Assembly: GCF_009765965.1 (NCBI RefSeq)
Contig: NZ_LMUL01000010.1
Coordinates: 62,001 to 126,000 of the forward strand
DNA: 64,000 nt
Direction: 5' to 3'
Source: Caulobacter sp. S45
GTDB taxonomy: Bacteria > Pseudomonadota > Alphaproteobacteria > Caulobacterales > Caulobacteraceae
Shown: positions 57,032 through 64,000 of the stretch, piece by piece
Position numbering within the stretch: position 1 is the first letter of the stretch
Layout of the letters: each line of letters begins with the position of its first letter
The notes under the pieces: generated by a model
The model's database searches: none
Told to the model about the DNA's origin: nothing
The model's input: the letters and a program-made list of their open reading frames with translations, nothing else
Made by a program: the position numbers and the translations under genes

Positions 57032-58111
57032 TCAGGGACGGGCGAAGATGGACTTGGGCACCATCACATGGACGCCCTTGTTGCGGTCGACCAGTTCGGT
57101 GATGTCGATGTCGCCGCTGACGCTGATCAGCATGTAGGCGTCGTCGCGGGTCATGTGCTTGTGCTCGACCAGGAAGTCGATCATCCCGGCGACCGCCTTG
57201 TGGGTCGCCACCGTCAGGTCGTCGTCGAAGCCCATGCTGATGAAGTGGGTCGGCGTCTCGGCGCGCGGATAGGGGCCGGTCTTGACGCCCTTGTGGACGA
57301 TGAACTCCAGCGTGCCCGTCAGCGAGGTCTCCATGGCGGTGATGTCCACCTCGCCATTGCCCTGGCCGGCGTGGCCGTCGCCGATCTGGAACAGGGCGCC
57401 GGGGACGAACACCGGGTAGAAGACGGTCGAGCCCTCCACCAGTTCTTTGTTGTCCATGTTGCCGCCGATGATGGTCGGCGGCGCGCTGTCGTAGCGACCG
57501 AAGGTGGGCGGCGGGGCCACGCCCATGCTGCCGAAGAAGGGATGCAGCGGGATGTCGATCCCCGGTCCGAAGTGGGCGGTGCGGGTGGCGCGATCCAGCG
57601 GAATGATCTTCAGCCGCGCATAGGGGAAGTCGTCGGTCTGGAAGCCCGCGCCGTAGCGGAAGGCGTTGTAGGCGTAGGGGATGGCCAGATCGATCTTCCT
57701 GACCCGCACTTCCAGCGTGTCGCCGGGCTCGGCGCCTTCGATATAGACCGGGCCGGTTAGCACGTGGCCACCGGGGCCGCGATCCTTGGCCGCCACGTTC
57801 TGGTAGATCTCGCGCAGGCTGTCCTGGACGTCGGCGGGCTTCACGCCAGCCTTCTCCAGGCCGGTGGGGTTGTTGGTCAGCACGGTGTCGAACACCACCG
57901 TATCGCCGGATTTGACCCGCAGCACCGGGGGCGTGGTCGCATCGTAGTGGCCGAAGGCGACGGTCTTGGAGCTTGCGGGCAGCGTGTAGGTCTTGCCGGG
58001 GCCTGGGGCCGCTTCCTGGGCCTGGGCGGCGAGCGGGCCCATCAGCAGGCAGGCGGCGAGCGCGCCTGTGGAAACCGCGCGCAGGATCGATTGCATTCGA
58101 GACGCCGACAT
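57032..58111 (-). CDS. Exported acetamidase/formamidase family protein
   Basis: A 359-residue protein of the FmdA_AmdA family, whose members hydrolyse formamide or acetamide to ammonia and the acid. It has a signal peptide (MQSILRAVSTGALAACLLMG, cleavage near AQA around 31) and family stretches LRVKSGDTVVFDT, VEGSTVFYPVFVPGALFQIGDGHAGQGNGE split over about 230-260, and GFDDDLTVATHKAV. Known FmdA/AmdA proteins are cytoplasmic, so export is unusual. The ATG at 58,111 is listed; the internal ATG at residue 6 also works. Substrate is not certain. Confidence 0.85.
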   Translation of the reverse strand: MSASRMQSILRAVSTGALAACLLMGPLAAQAQEAAPGPGKTYTLPASSKTVAFGHYDATTPPVLRVKSGDTVVFDTVLTNNPTGLEKAGVKPADVQDSLREIYQNVAAKDRGPGGHVLTGPVYIEGAEPGDTLEVRVRKIDLAIPYAYNAFRYGAGFQTDDFPYARLKIIPLDRATRTAHFGPGIDIPLHPFFGSMGVAPPPTFGRYDSAPPTIIGGNMDNKELVEGSTVFYPVFVPGALFQIGDGHAGQGNGEVDITAMETSLTGTLEFIVHKGVKTGPYPRAETPTHFISMGFDDDLTVATHKAVAGMIDFLVEHKHMTRDDAYMLISVSGDIDITELVDRNKGVHVMVPKSIFARP

Positions 58112-58272
58112 TTTTTAGTAATCCTCGTTGCCGCACGACCAAGCCGTTGCGCGGCGCAATGTTCGAATATTCGGCAGGATCAAGGCAAGGCCTTTGAGAC
58201 CGCTTGCGCTTGAGGGCCCGCCGGCGCCACAAATGCTATCGTATAAAATAAACGGTCGGGAAGGGCTCAGGA
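58112..58272. promoter_or_regulatory. Divergent promoter region
   Basis: 161 bp between the formamidase gene and the duplicated-domain gene. TATAAAATAA (58,242-58,251) stands out near the plus-strand start and could be a -10 region, but no -35 at proper spacing was found. Confidence 0.35.
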
Positions 58273-59520
58273 ATGAATACGAAAACCAAGTGGCGCGTGG
58301 CGATGTTCGCGGCGTCCGCCATGCTGACGGCGATGTCGGCGCCCACGGTTTGGGCGCAGCCGATAGCGGTCCCGCCGACCCATGCGGCCACCGCCTACAC
58401 CCGCTACGAGCTGCTGGCCCCGGAAACGGGCAAGTTCTTCATCCTGTACGACATCACCGAGTACAAATCCGGCGCGACGGCCCTGTTCAACCCGATCCGC
58501 AAGGGCAGCGTCGCCACCGGCGAGAGCGTGACCGACATGGCCACCGGCAAGCCGCTGCACTTCGAGGTAGTGACCGGCGAGAAGGCGCGCACGACCGGCT
58601 ATCCCAAGGCGGACCTGGCGTCCGACTATATCCGCGTCACCCTGGCCCGTCCGGTGCCCGCCGATGGCGGCGAGGGCCGGGTGCGCATCCTGAAGACCTA
58701 CGAGGACAAGCCCAGCTATCACCTGGACGGACGCGACATCGTGTTCGACCGCCCGCTCGGCAACAAGCGCAACGCGGTGGTCCTGCCGGTGGGCTACACG
58801 CTGACGGCCTGCAACGTGCCGTCCCAGGTGACCCAGGAGGCGGACGGTCGCCTGCGGATCAGCTTCCTCAACAACACCCCGGCCGAGGCGCCGCTGAAGA
58901 TCCGCGCCACGCCGACGCCCGGCTTTACCGGCGGCAAGTCCAGCCTGGCCAAGAAGTTCGGCGAGCGGGCGATCCAGACGCGCGACATCGTCTACTTCCT
59001 GCGCCCGCCGGAGACCCACACCTTCGACCTCTACCACGACTATACCGAGGACAAGGAAGGCGTCGGCCAGTACGTCAACGTGGTGCGTCCGGGCAGCGAG
59101 GCGTCCAATCCCTCGGCGCGTAACCTGGACACCGGCGAGACCATCCCCGCTCAGATCCTCAAGGGCGCCCAGATCACCGCCGCCGGGGTCCACGACCACG
59201 AGCTGGAAACGATCACCCCCGACACCGAGATCGTGCTGTTCAAGTTCAAGCCGCTGCAGGCGGGCGAATCGATCCGCCTGCGCTTCTCGGAGACCTATAC
59301 CGATCCGGGCCGCTACAAGGTGGTGGGCGACGAGATGGTGTTCGACCGCAGTTTCGGCCGGGCGATCAATTCGATCGTGCTGCCGGCGGGATGGAAGCTG
59401 ACCAACTCGGCCGCGCCGGTGGAAGTCAGCCAGATCGCCGATGGGCGCACCCGGCTGGACTTCCTCAACCCGCGTCCCGACGAGACGGGCGTGCTGTTCA
59501 CCGCGCGCCGGGTTCCCTGA
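58273..59520 (+). CDS. Exported protein with two tandem copies of one unknown domain
   Basis: A 415-residue product with a signal peptide (MNTKTKWRVAMFAASAMLTA, cleavage near WAQ at 29). Residues about 43-213 and 239-412 are two copies of the same beta-rich domain: for example RYELLAPETGKFFILYDITE aligns with VYFLRPPETHTFDLYHDYTE, and IVFDRPLG (156-163) ...VVLPVGYTL with MVFDRSFG (355-362) ...IVLPAGWKL. Each copy ends in a DGR-R-FLN-P stretch. A spacer with Lys (GKSSLAKKFGERA) links them. No catalytic motif was recognised; ligand binding in the periplasm is a guess. It lies between genes for a formamidase, a peptidase and paired receptors. Confidence 0.88.
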   Translation: MNTKTKWRVAMFAASAMLTAMSAPTVWAQPIAVPPTHAATAYTRYELLAPETGKFFILYDITEYKSGATALFNPIRKGSVATGESVTDMATGKPLHFEVVTGEKARTTGYPKADLASDYIRVTLARPVPADGGEGRVRILKTYEDKPSYHLDGRDIVFDRPLGNKRNAVVLPVGYTLTACNVPSQVTQEADGRLRISFLNNTPAEAPLKIRATPTPGFTGGKSSLAKKFGERAIQTRDIVYFLRPPETHTFDLYHDYTEDKEGVGQYVNVVRPGSEASNPSARNLDTGETIPAQILKGAQITAAGVHDHELETITPDTEIVLFKFKPLQAGESIRLRFSETYTDPGRYKVVGDEMVFDRSFGRAINSIVLPAGWKLTNSAAPVEVSQIADGRTRLDFLNPRPDETGVLFTARRVP

Positions 59521-59536
59521 TCGCCTAAGCGCCGTT

Positions 59537-59559
59537 CCCCTCCCCTTAAAGGGGAGGGG
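59537..59559. terminator. Bidirectional terminator-like palindrome
   Basis: CCCCTCCCCTT pairs with AAGGGGAGGGG around a central A, between the convergent duplicated-domain and S10 peptidase genes. It can serve both strands. Confidence 0.65.
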
Positions 59560-59567
59560 GCTAGACC

Positions 59568-61211
59568 CTACTCCGCGCCGTTGGCCGCTTCGTCGTAGAA
59601 GTGGGCCAGGTCGCGCTTCATCACCTTCAGCGCGTCCGGGTTCAGATAGACCATGTGCCCGGACGGATAGTATTCGTAGTGCAGGTTCTGCTGCAGCGCC
59701 TTGCTGATCTGCATGTGGGCGAGATCGTACTCGGTGCCGCCAAAGGGCGTGGCGAAGTCGTAGTAGCCGTTCAGCGACAGCACCTTCAGGTGCGGGTTCT
59801 GCCGCATGGCGGTGCCCAGGTCCAAGGCCATGTCGGCCACCGCCGAAGCGCGACGACCGCCCGGCGGGTGGTGCTTCCAGTCCCAGGCCGGGGCGATGGC
59901 CGAGTAGTAGTTCGGCCGGTAGGTCAGCTTGGTGTCGTAGTTCAGCTCGCCGCGCAGATAGCTGTTCAGCAGGCCGACATAGGGGCCGCCCACCTGGACG
60001 TCGGCGGGATCGTAGCTGGCGCCCTCGTTGCCGGTGTCGGCCTCGGTGCCGGTGAAGCGCGAGTCCAGCCGGCCGATGATCACCCCCTGGTCGCGCATCA
60101 GCTCGGCGCGGAAGCGGTTGAGACCCACCCGCAGGTCGGAGCGCTTGAGGAAGGCCGGGGACAGGCCGGTGAAGTAGCTCATCTTCGAGGCCACCTGGTC
60201 CATCTCCTCCGGCGAGATGGTGTCGCCCTTGCCCAGCGCCAGAGCGTAGGGGCCGCGGGCGAAGTCGCGGGCCTGCTGCACGAAGGCGCCGAGGTCGGCC
60301 GGCTTGTTGGGCACCTTGTCGTGGTACCAGGCCGCCGCCGCGTAGCTGGGGAAGAAGTTGATCTCGTTCTGGTCGTAGCCCGCCTCGCGCGTGCCGAAGT
60401 TCAGGATCGAGGACAGCAGGATGATCCCGTTCAACTGCATGCCCTGCTCCTGCAGGGTGTAGGCCAGGCCCGAGGCGCGGGGCGTGCCGTAGCTTTCGCC
60501 GAAGATGAACTTGGGCGAGTTCCAGCGGTTGTTCATGTCGACGTAGCGGGTGATGCCGCGCGCGAAGGCGTCGATGTCCTGGTCCACGCCCCAGAACTTC
60601 TCGCCCTTGACGTCGCCGAGCGGGCGCGACAGCCCGGTGCCGACCGCGTCGATGAACACCAGGTCGCTCTTGTCGAGCAGGCTGCTGTCGTTGGGGACCA
60701 GGTGGTAAGGCGCGCCCTGGCTCGGCTGGGGCGCTTCGGTCTGGACCCGGACGGGCCCCAGCGAACCCATGTGCAGCCACATGCTGGACGAGCCGGGGCC
60801 GCCGTTGAACATGAAGGTGATCGGCCGGGTGGCCGTACCGTGATGCTCGGCCACGTAAGCGACGTAGAACATGGAGGCGGTCGGCTTGCCGTCGTCGTCG
60901 CGCAGAGTCAGCGTGCCGGCGGTGGCCTCGTAGGCGATGGTGCGGCCGCCGATGGTGGTGGTGTGGTGGGTGGTGCGCGCCACCTCCTTGACCGGGGCGG
61001 AGACGTAGTCGGCGGGCGAGATCTTGGCCTCGGCCGCATCCATCCCGCTGGGGCCGCCATGACCGTCGCCCATGTCGTGGCTGGCGGCGGAAGCGTCGTC
61101 CGATGCGGCGGCTGCATGGGCGCCGCGGGCGGGCTTGTCGGCGGCCAACGCGCTGCTCGCGAGCGCCAGGGCCAGGACATTGGTGACGATGAAACGTGCC
61201 GTGGCGCGCAT
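59568..61211 (-). CDS. Exported S10-family serine carboxypeptidase
   Basis: The 547-residue protein has a signal peptide (MRATARFIVTNVLALALASS, cleavage near ALA at 23), a His/Gly/Ala-rich linker (about 25-65) and an alpha/beta-hydrolase peptidase domain with NGGPGSSS (136-143, oxyanion region), the nucleophile S240 in FGESYGTPR, an Asp in NGYYDFATPFGG and the His in YPSGHMVYLN. S10 enzymes remove C-terminal residues, typically at acidic pH. With TonB receptors on both sides, it may trim imported peptides in the periplasm. Confidence 0.92.
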   Translation of the reverse strand: MRATARFIVTNVLALALASSALAADKPARGAHAAAASDDASAASHDMGDGHGGPSGMDAAEAKISPADYVSAPVKEVARTTHHTTTIGGRTIAYEATAGTLTLRDDDGKPTASMFYVAYVAEHHGTATRPITFMFNGGPGSSSMWLHMGSLGPVRVQTEAPQPSQGAPYHLVPNDSSLLDKSDLVFIDAVGTGLSRPLGDVKGEKFWGVDQDIDAFARGITRYVDMNNRWNSPKFIFGESYGTPRASGLAYTLQEQGMQLNGIILLSSILNFGTREAGYDQNEINFFPSYAAAAWYHDKVPNKPADLGAFVQQARDFARGPYALALGKGDTISPEEMDQVASKMSYFTGLSPAFLKRSDLRVGLNRFRAELMRDQGVIIGRLDSRFTGTEADTGNEGASYDPADVQVGGPYVGLLNSYLRGELNYDTKLTYRPNYYSAIAPAWDWKHHPPGGRRASAVADMALDLGTAMRQNPHLKVLSLNGYYDFATPFGGTEYDLAHMQISKALQQNLHYEYYPSGHMVYLNPDALKVMKRDLAHFYDEAANGAE

Positions 61212-61287
61212 TCGTTTTCCTTCTTGTTTAGATGCCGTCGCACCGCTCGAAGCGGCGAGCTTGGCCTTATGACGAACCTCAACGCAA

Positions 61288-61319
61288 CAGGGCGGCGGCC
61301 CTTCCGAACCGCCGCCCTG
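61288..61319 (-). terminator. Terminator of the second paralogous TonB receptor
   Basis: CAGGGCGGCGG (61,288-61,298) pairs with CCGCCGCCCTG (61,309-61,319) around a 10-nt loop, 24-55 bp after the receptor stop. On the minus strand it is followed by TTGCGTTG, a weak T-tract. Confidence 0.65.
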
Positions 61320-61342
61320 CCTTATTCACATTTACTAGGCGC

Positions 61343-64000
61343 CTAGAAGTCGGCGGTGATGCCGAAGAAGAAGGTCCGGCCCAAGGAGTCGTACACGCCG
61401 GGGAAGGTGTTGGCGTTGCCCAGCGACGCCGAAGAGGCCGGGAACAGGTTGGAGTCCACCACCGGCGGGTCCTTGTCGGCGAGGTTGTTGATCCCCATCC
61501 GTGCGGTCAGGCCGTCCTTGATGCGATAGGTGGCCGAGAAGTCCACGTAGTTGTAGTTCGGCAGACGACCGTCGATCTCGTTGAAGTTGGTGCTGTGGAG
61601 GAACGGGTTGGCGGAGTTGCCGTCGAACCCGGTGCCGCCGATGTAGCGCCACTGCAGCGACAGGGTGAACGGATAGGGCGGCGACCAGGTCAGACGCGCC
61701 TTGTGCCTCCAGCGCGGGGTCGGCAGGCCGCAGGTGTCGCTGCCGTACAGGCCCGCGCAGTTGTAGGTCCCGCCGCCCGACACCGGCTGGTTGATGAACT
61801 CGTAGGTGTAGGTGCCCGCGAAGTTCAGGTCGAAGCTGCCGATGTTGCCGATGTTGAAGTAGTCGGTCGGCCGGAAGCGGTAGTCGGAGGCGACGTCGAT
61901 GCCTTCGGTGCGCAGGAAGCCGGTGTTGGTGTTTGACGCGTTGACGAAGCCGGAGTTGCCGAACAGCACGCCGGTGTTCGCATCGCGGTGGATCAGGTCG
62001 CAGTAGACCGGGCTGCCGCTGGCGAGGCACTGCTGCTCCGTCACGTTGGCCCCGCCGACGCCCGCCTGGATCAGGCCGTTCACCTGGATGTCGAACCAGT
62101 CGACGGTCAGGCTGAACCCACGCAGGAAGGTGGGGGTGAACACGAAGCCGGCCGTGTAGGTGTCCGACTTTTCCGGCTGCAGGTCGGGGTTGCCGCCGCT
62201 GAGCTGGCTGCACTGACCCGCCGGGCAGGGGATGATGTGGCCGTACTGGGCCGCCGTGACCCCGGTGCGCTCGCACTGGGCCAAGGTGGCGGTCGGGGCC
62301 GAGCCGGCGCAGTTGTCGGTGCCGGCGTAGTTGCCGAGCGCCTGGGCCGAGAACAGTTCGTTGACGTTCGGCGCCCGGACGGCTCGGCTGTAGCCGCCGC
62401 GGAAGCCGATGTTCTTGTCCATGTTGTAGGTGAAGGTGCCTTCGTAGGTGTCGGTGCGGCCGGCGGTGGAGTACTGCGAGAAGCGGTAGGCGCCGTCGAA
62501 CGACAGGTTCTTGATGAAGGGCCGGTCCTGCACGATCGGCACCCGGACTTCGCCGAACAGTTCATAGACGTCGAACGAACCGGAGTTGCCGATGTGGGGC
62601 CCGCCCTGGCCGGCGAGGTCGCCTGAGCTGAACTCTTCGTCGGTGTTCAGCACCAGGTTCTCACGACGGTATTCCGTACCGAACGCCACGCCGACGCCGT
62701 CGGTGGCGAAGGGGCTCTTGACCCCGTACTGGCCGAGATCGCCGGTGACCGAGGCGCTGGCCACCTGCTCCGTCGTCGAGCCCGATTCAAAGCCCGGAGT
62801 GGCGACATAGCCCACCGAGCTCGGGGTCAGGCCGTTGACGTTGAAGATGTTCAGCGGCACGCAGCCCGCGGCGCCACCCATGCAGGTCCCGTTGGGGTTC
62901 ACCAGCAGGGCGTTCTGCGATTTGCTGATCGAGACGTCGCCGGTGTATTCGCTCTGGAAGATGGCGATGCCGTATTGCAGGTAGGCGTCGTAGTTCCAGC
63001 CCGGCGCGAGTTCGCCCTTGGAGCCGATATCGATCTTGTAGTCGGTGTGTCGCAGGTCGTTGATCCGCGGGGCCCCGCCGTTGAGGAAGCGATAGGCGGC
63101 GGTGAGGTTGGAGGTCGCGCCGGTCCCGGCAAGGCTGCCGCAGAGCGCGGTCGCTTGACTGGCCGACAGCAGCGGGTTGTTGCAGTTCACCGCCACCGTG
63201 CTGGACCCGTTGGCGCCCACGCCTTGGAACAGGCCGCTGGGGGCGATCTGGCTGACGGTGTGGTCGTCGGCGAACATGAAGTCCGAATACAGGTCGGCGT
63301 GGTCGTTCACCCGGTAGTGGGCGAAGTAGCCGGCGGTATAGCGGTCGTCTTCGCGCTGTAGGTAGTTGAAGGGACCAAAGTTGAACGCCAGGGCGCCGTT
63401 GTAGGGAACGAAGGTGCCGGTCCCGTTCGGATTGTCCGACAGCGTGCCGGTGTTGACCCCGAGCCCCGTCAGGCCCGTGCCCGTAATGGCGGCTCCGCCC
63501 CCGGCGGGATTGACCGAGCCGACGTTGAAGTGGCCGAACTGGGTGTTGCTGGAGCCCTGGCAGACGTGGCTGTCGGCGATGCCGGGCCGGGTGGTGGCGA
63601 CGCTGGAGATCGAGCAGGCGCTGTAGGAATAGTCGTTCTGGGTCACCGGCTGCATGTTGCGGTATTCGACGTAGGCGGTGACGTTGCCCTTGTCGTCGGG
63701 GGTGTTGGCGCCGAAGATCGCCGTCACGTCCATGGTGCGGCCGTCGACCACGCCGCCGGGCACGTGGATGGCGCTGGCGGGGTTGGAGGCGTTGAACGCG
63801 GCCAGCGCTCCGTCGACGGAGCTGTTGGAGCCGTTGGTGTGCTGGTCGAAGCCGCCCTGGGCGTCGATCCGCACACCCTGGAAGTCATGCTTCATGACGA
63901 AGTTGACCACGCCGGCGACCGCGTCGGAGCCGTAGACGGCCGAGGCGCCGCCGGTGGTGACTTCCACCCGGTCCACCAGTTGGGCGGGGATGTTGTTCAG
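61343..64000 (-). CDS. TonB-dependent receptor, paralogue 2 (5' end cut by window)
   Basis: The frame runs open to the window edge, giving 885 residues without a start: the signal peptide, TonB box and first part of the plug are outside. The visible part begins in the plug (LNNIPAQLVDRVEVTTGGAS) and ends GRTFFFGITADF, the same ending as the receptor at 53,130-56,270. Most residues match between the two by eye, with differences mainly in loop regions such as the stretch after SSNTQFGHF. It belongs to the same group of receptors often linked to peptide or amide uptake. Confidence 0.92.
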   Translation of the reverse strand: MNNIPAQLVDRVEVTTGGASAVYGSDAVAGVVNFVMKHDFQGVRIDAQGGFDQHTNGSNSSVDGALAAFNASNPASAIHVPGGVVDGRTMDVTAIFGANTPDDKGNVTAYVEYRNMQPVTQNDYSYSACSISSVATTRPGIADSHVCQGSSNTQFGHFNVGSVNPAGGGAAITGTGLTGLGVNTGTLSDNPNGTGTFVPYNGALAFNFGPFNYLQREDDRYTAGYFAHYRVNDHADLYSDFMFADDHTVSQIAPSGLFQGVGANGSSTVAVNCNNPLLSASQATALCGSLAGTGATSNLTAAYRFLNGGAPRINDLRHTDYKIDIGSKGELAPGWNYDAYLQYGIAIFQSEYTGDVSISKSQNALLVNPNGTCMGGAAGCVPLNIFNVNGLTPSSVGYVATPGFESGSTTEQVASASVTGDLGQYGVKSPFATDGVGVAFGTEYRRENLVLNTDEEFSSGDLAGQGGPHIGNSGSFDVYELFGEVRVPIVQDRPFIKNLSFDGAYRFSQYSTAGRTDTYEGTFTYNMDKNIGFRGGYSRAVRAPNVNELFSAQALGNYAGTDNCAGSAPTATLAQCERTGVTAAQYGHIIPCPAGQCSQLSGGNPDLQPEKSDTYTAGFVFTPTFLRGFSLTVDWFDIQVNGLIQAGVGGANVTEQQCLASGSPVYCDLIHRDANTGVLFGNSGFVNASNTNTGFLRTEGIDVASDYRFRPTDYFNIGNIGSFDLNFAGTYTYEFINQPVSGGGTYNCAGLYGSDTCGLPTPRWRHKARLTWSPPYPFTLSLQWRYIGGTGFDGNSANPFLHSTNFNEIDGRLPNYNYVDFSATYRIKDGLTARMGINNLADKDPPVVDSNLFPASSASLGNANTFPGVYDSLGRTFFFGITADF

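Overview
The window looks like the chromosome of a high-GC alphaproteobacterium of the Caulobacteraceae (Caulobacter/Phenylobacterium type). The main grounds are the order and tight overlap of the division and cell-wall (dcw) cluster, a class A RNase P RNA gene just upstream of mraZ, several TonB-dependent receptors of Caulobacter/xanthomonad type, and very GC-rich coding sequence. No phage, transposase gene, CRISPR array, rRNA or tRNA was seen. All calls come from reading the sequence; no database search was run.

Region 1 (1-11,002, minus strand): rnpB, then mraZ-rsmH-ftsL-ftsI-murE-murF-mraY-murD-ftsW, mostly joined by ATGA or slightly longer overlaps. These genes make lipid II from UDP-MurNAc precursors and build the septum. 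Four TGGG units at exact 10-bp spacing upstream of mraZ look like the MraZ autoregulatory site. Region 2 (11,068-21,872): a peptidoglycan amidase with a small membrane partner, a secreted aspartyl-protease-like protein, aspartate aminotransferase, a MraY/WecA-type phosphoglycosyl transferase, a polyprenyl diphosphate synthase, a TrmN6-type methyltransferase and ClpB. Region 3 (21,961-23,236): a lower-GC, translationally coupled pair of unknown genes, one with a Cys/His zinc-knuckle-like motif; this is the best candidate for an undescribed system. Region 4 (23,355-29,317): a TPR protein, a DUF985 cupin, purB, an exported repeat/peptidoglycan-binding protein, a glutathione transferase and radC.

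Region 5 (29,691-34,658): a TonB receptor, a PAS protein, a nitrilase and a sugar-nucleotide-type SDR. Region 6 (34,851-42,773): an L-arabinan/arabinoside locus with galM, GH43, a FadR-type GntR regulator, GH51 and a TonB receptor. Three of its promoters share a TTGT(A/C)TGAC-like word that may be the regulator's operator. Region 7 (42,908-52,911): an LTxxQ-type periplasmic protein, a split chromate transporter, an unknown membrane protein, an AT-rich DUF4238 gene, a small secreted protein, RNase R, an M28 peptidase and MntH.

Region 8 (53,130-64,000): two closely similar TonB receptors (the second cut by the window end) enclose an exported formamidase-family protein, an exported protein made of two tandem copies of one domain, and an S10 serine carboxypeptidase. 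This looks like a nutrient-uptake locus, perhaps for peptides or amides.

Five copies of a roughly 110-130 bp inverted-pair (REP/BIME-like) repeat sit between genes, mostly at gene 3' ends. Two larger GC-rich hairpin pairs form a second repeat type.
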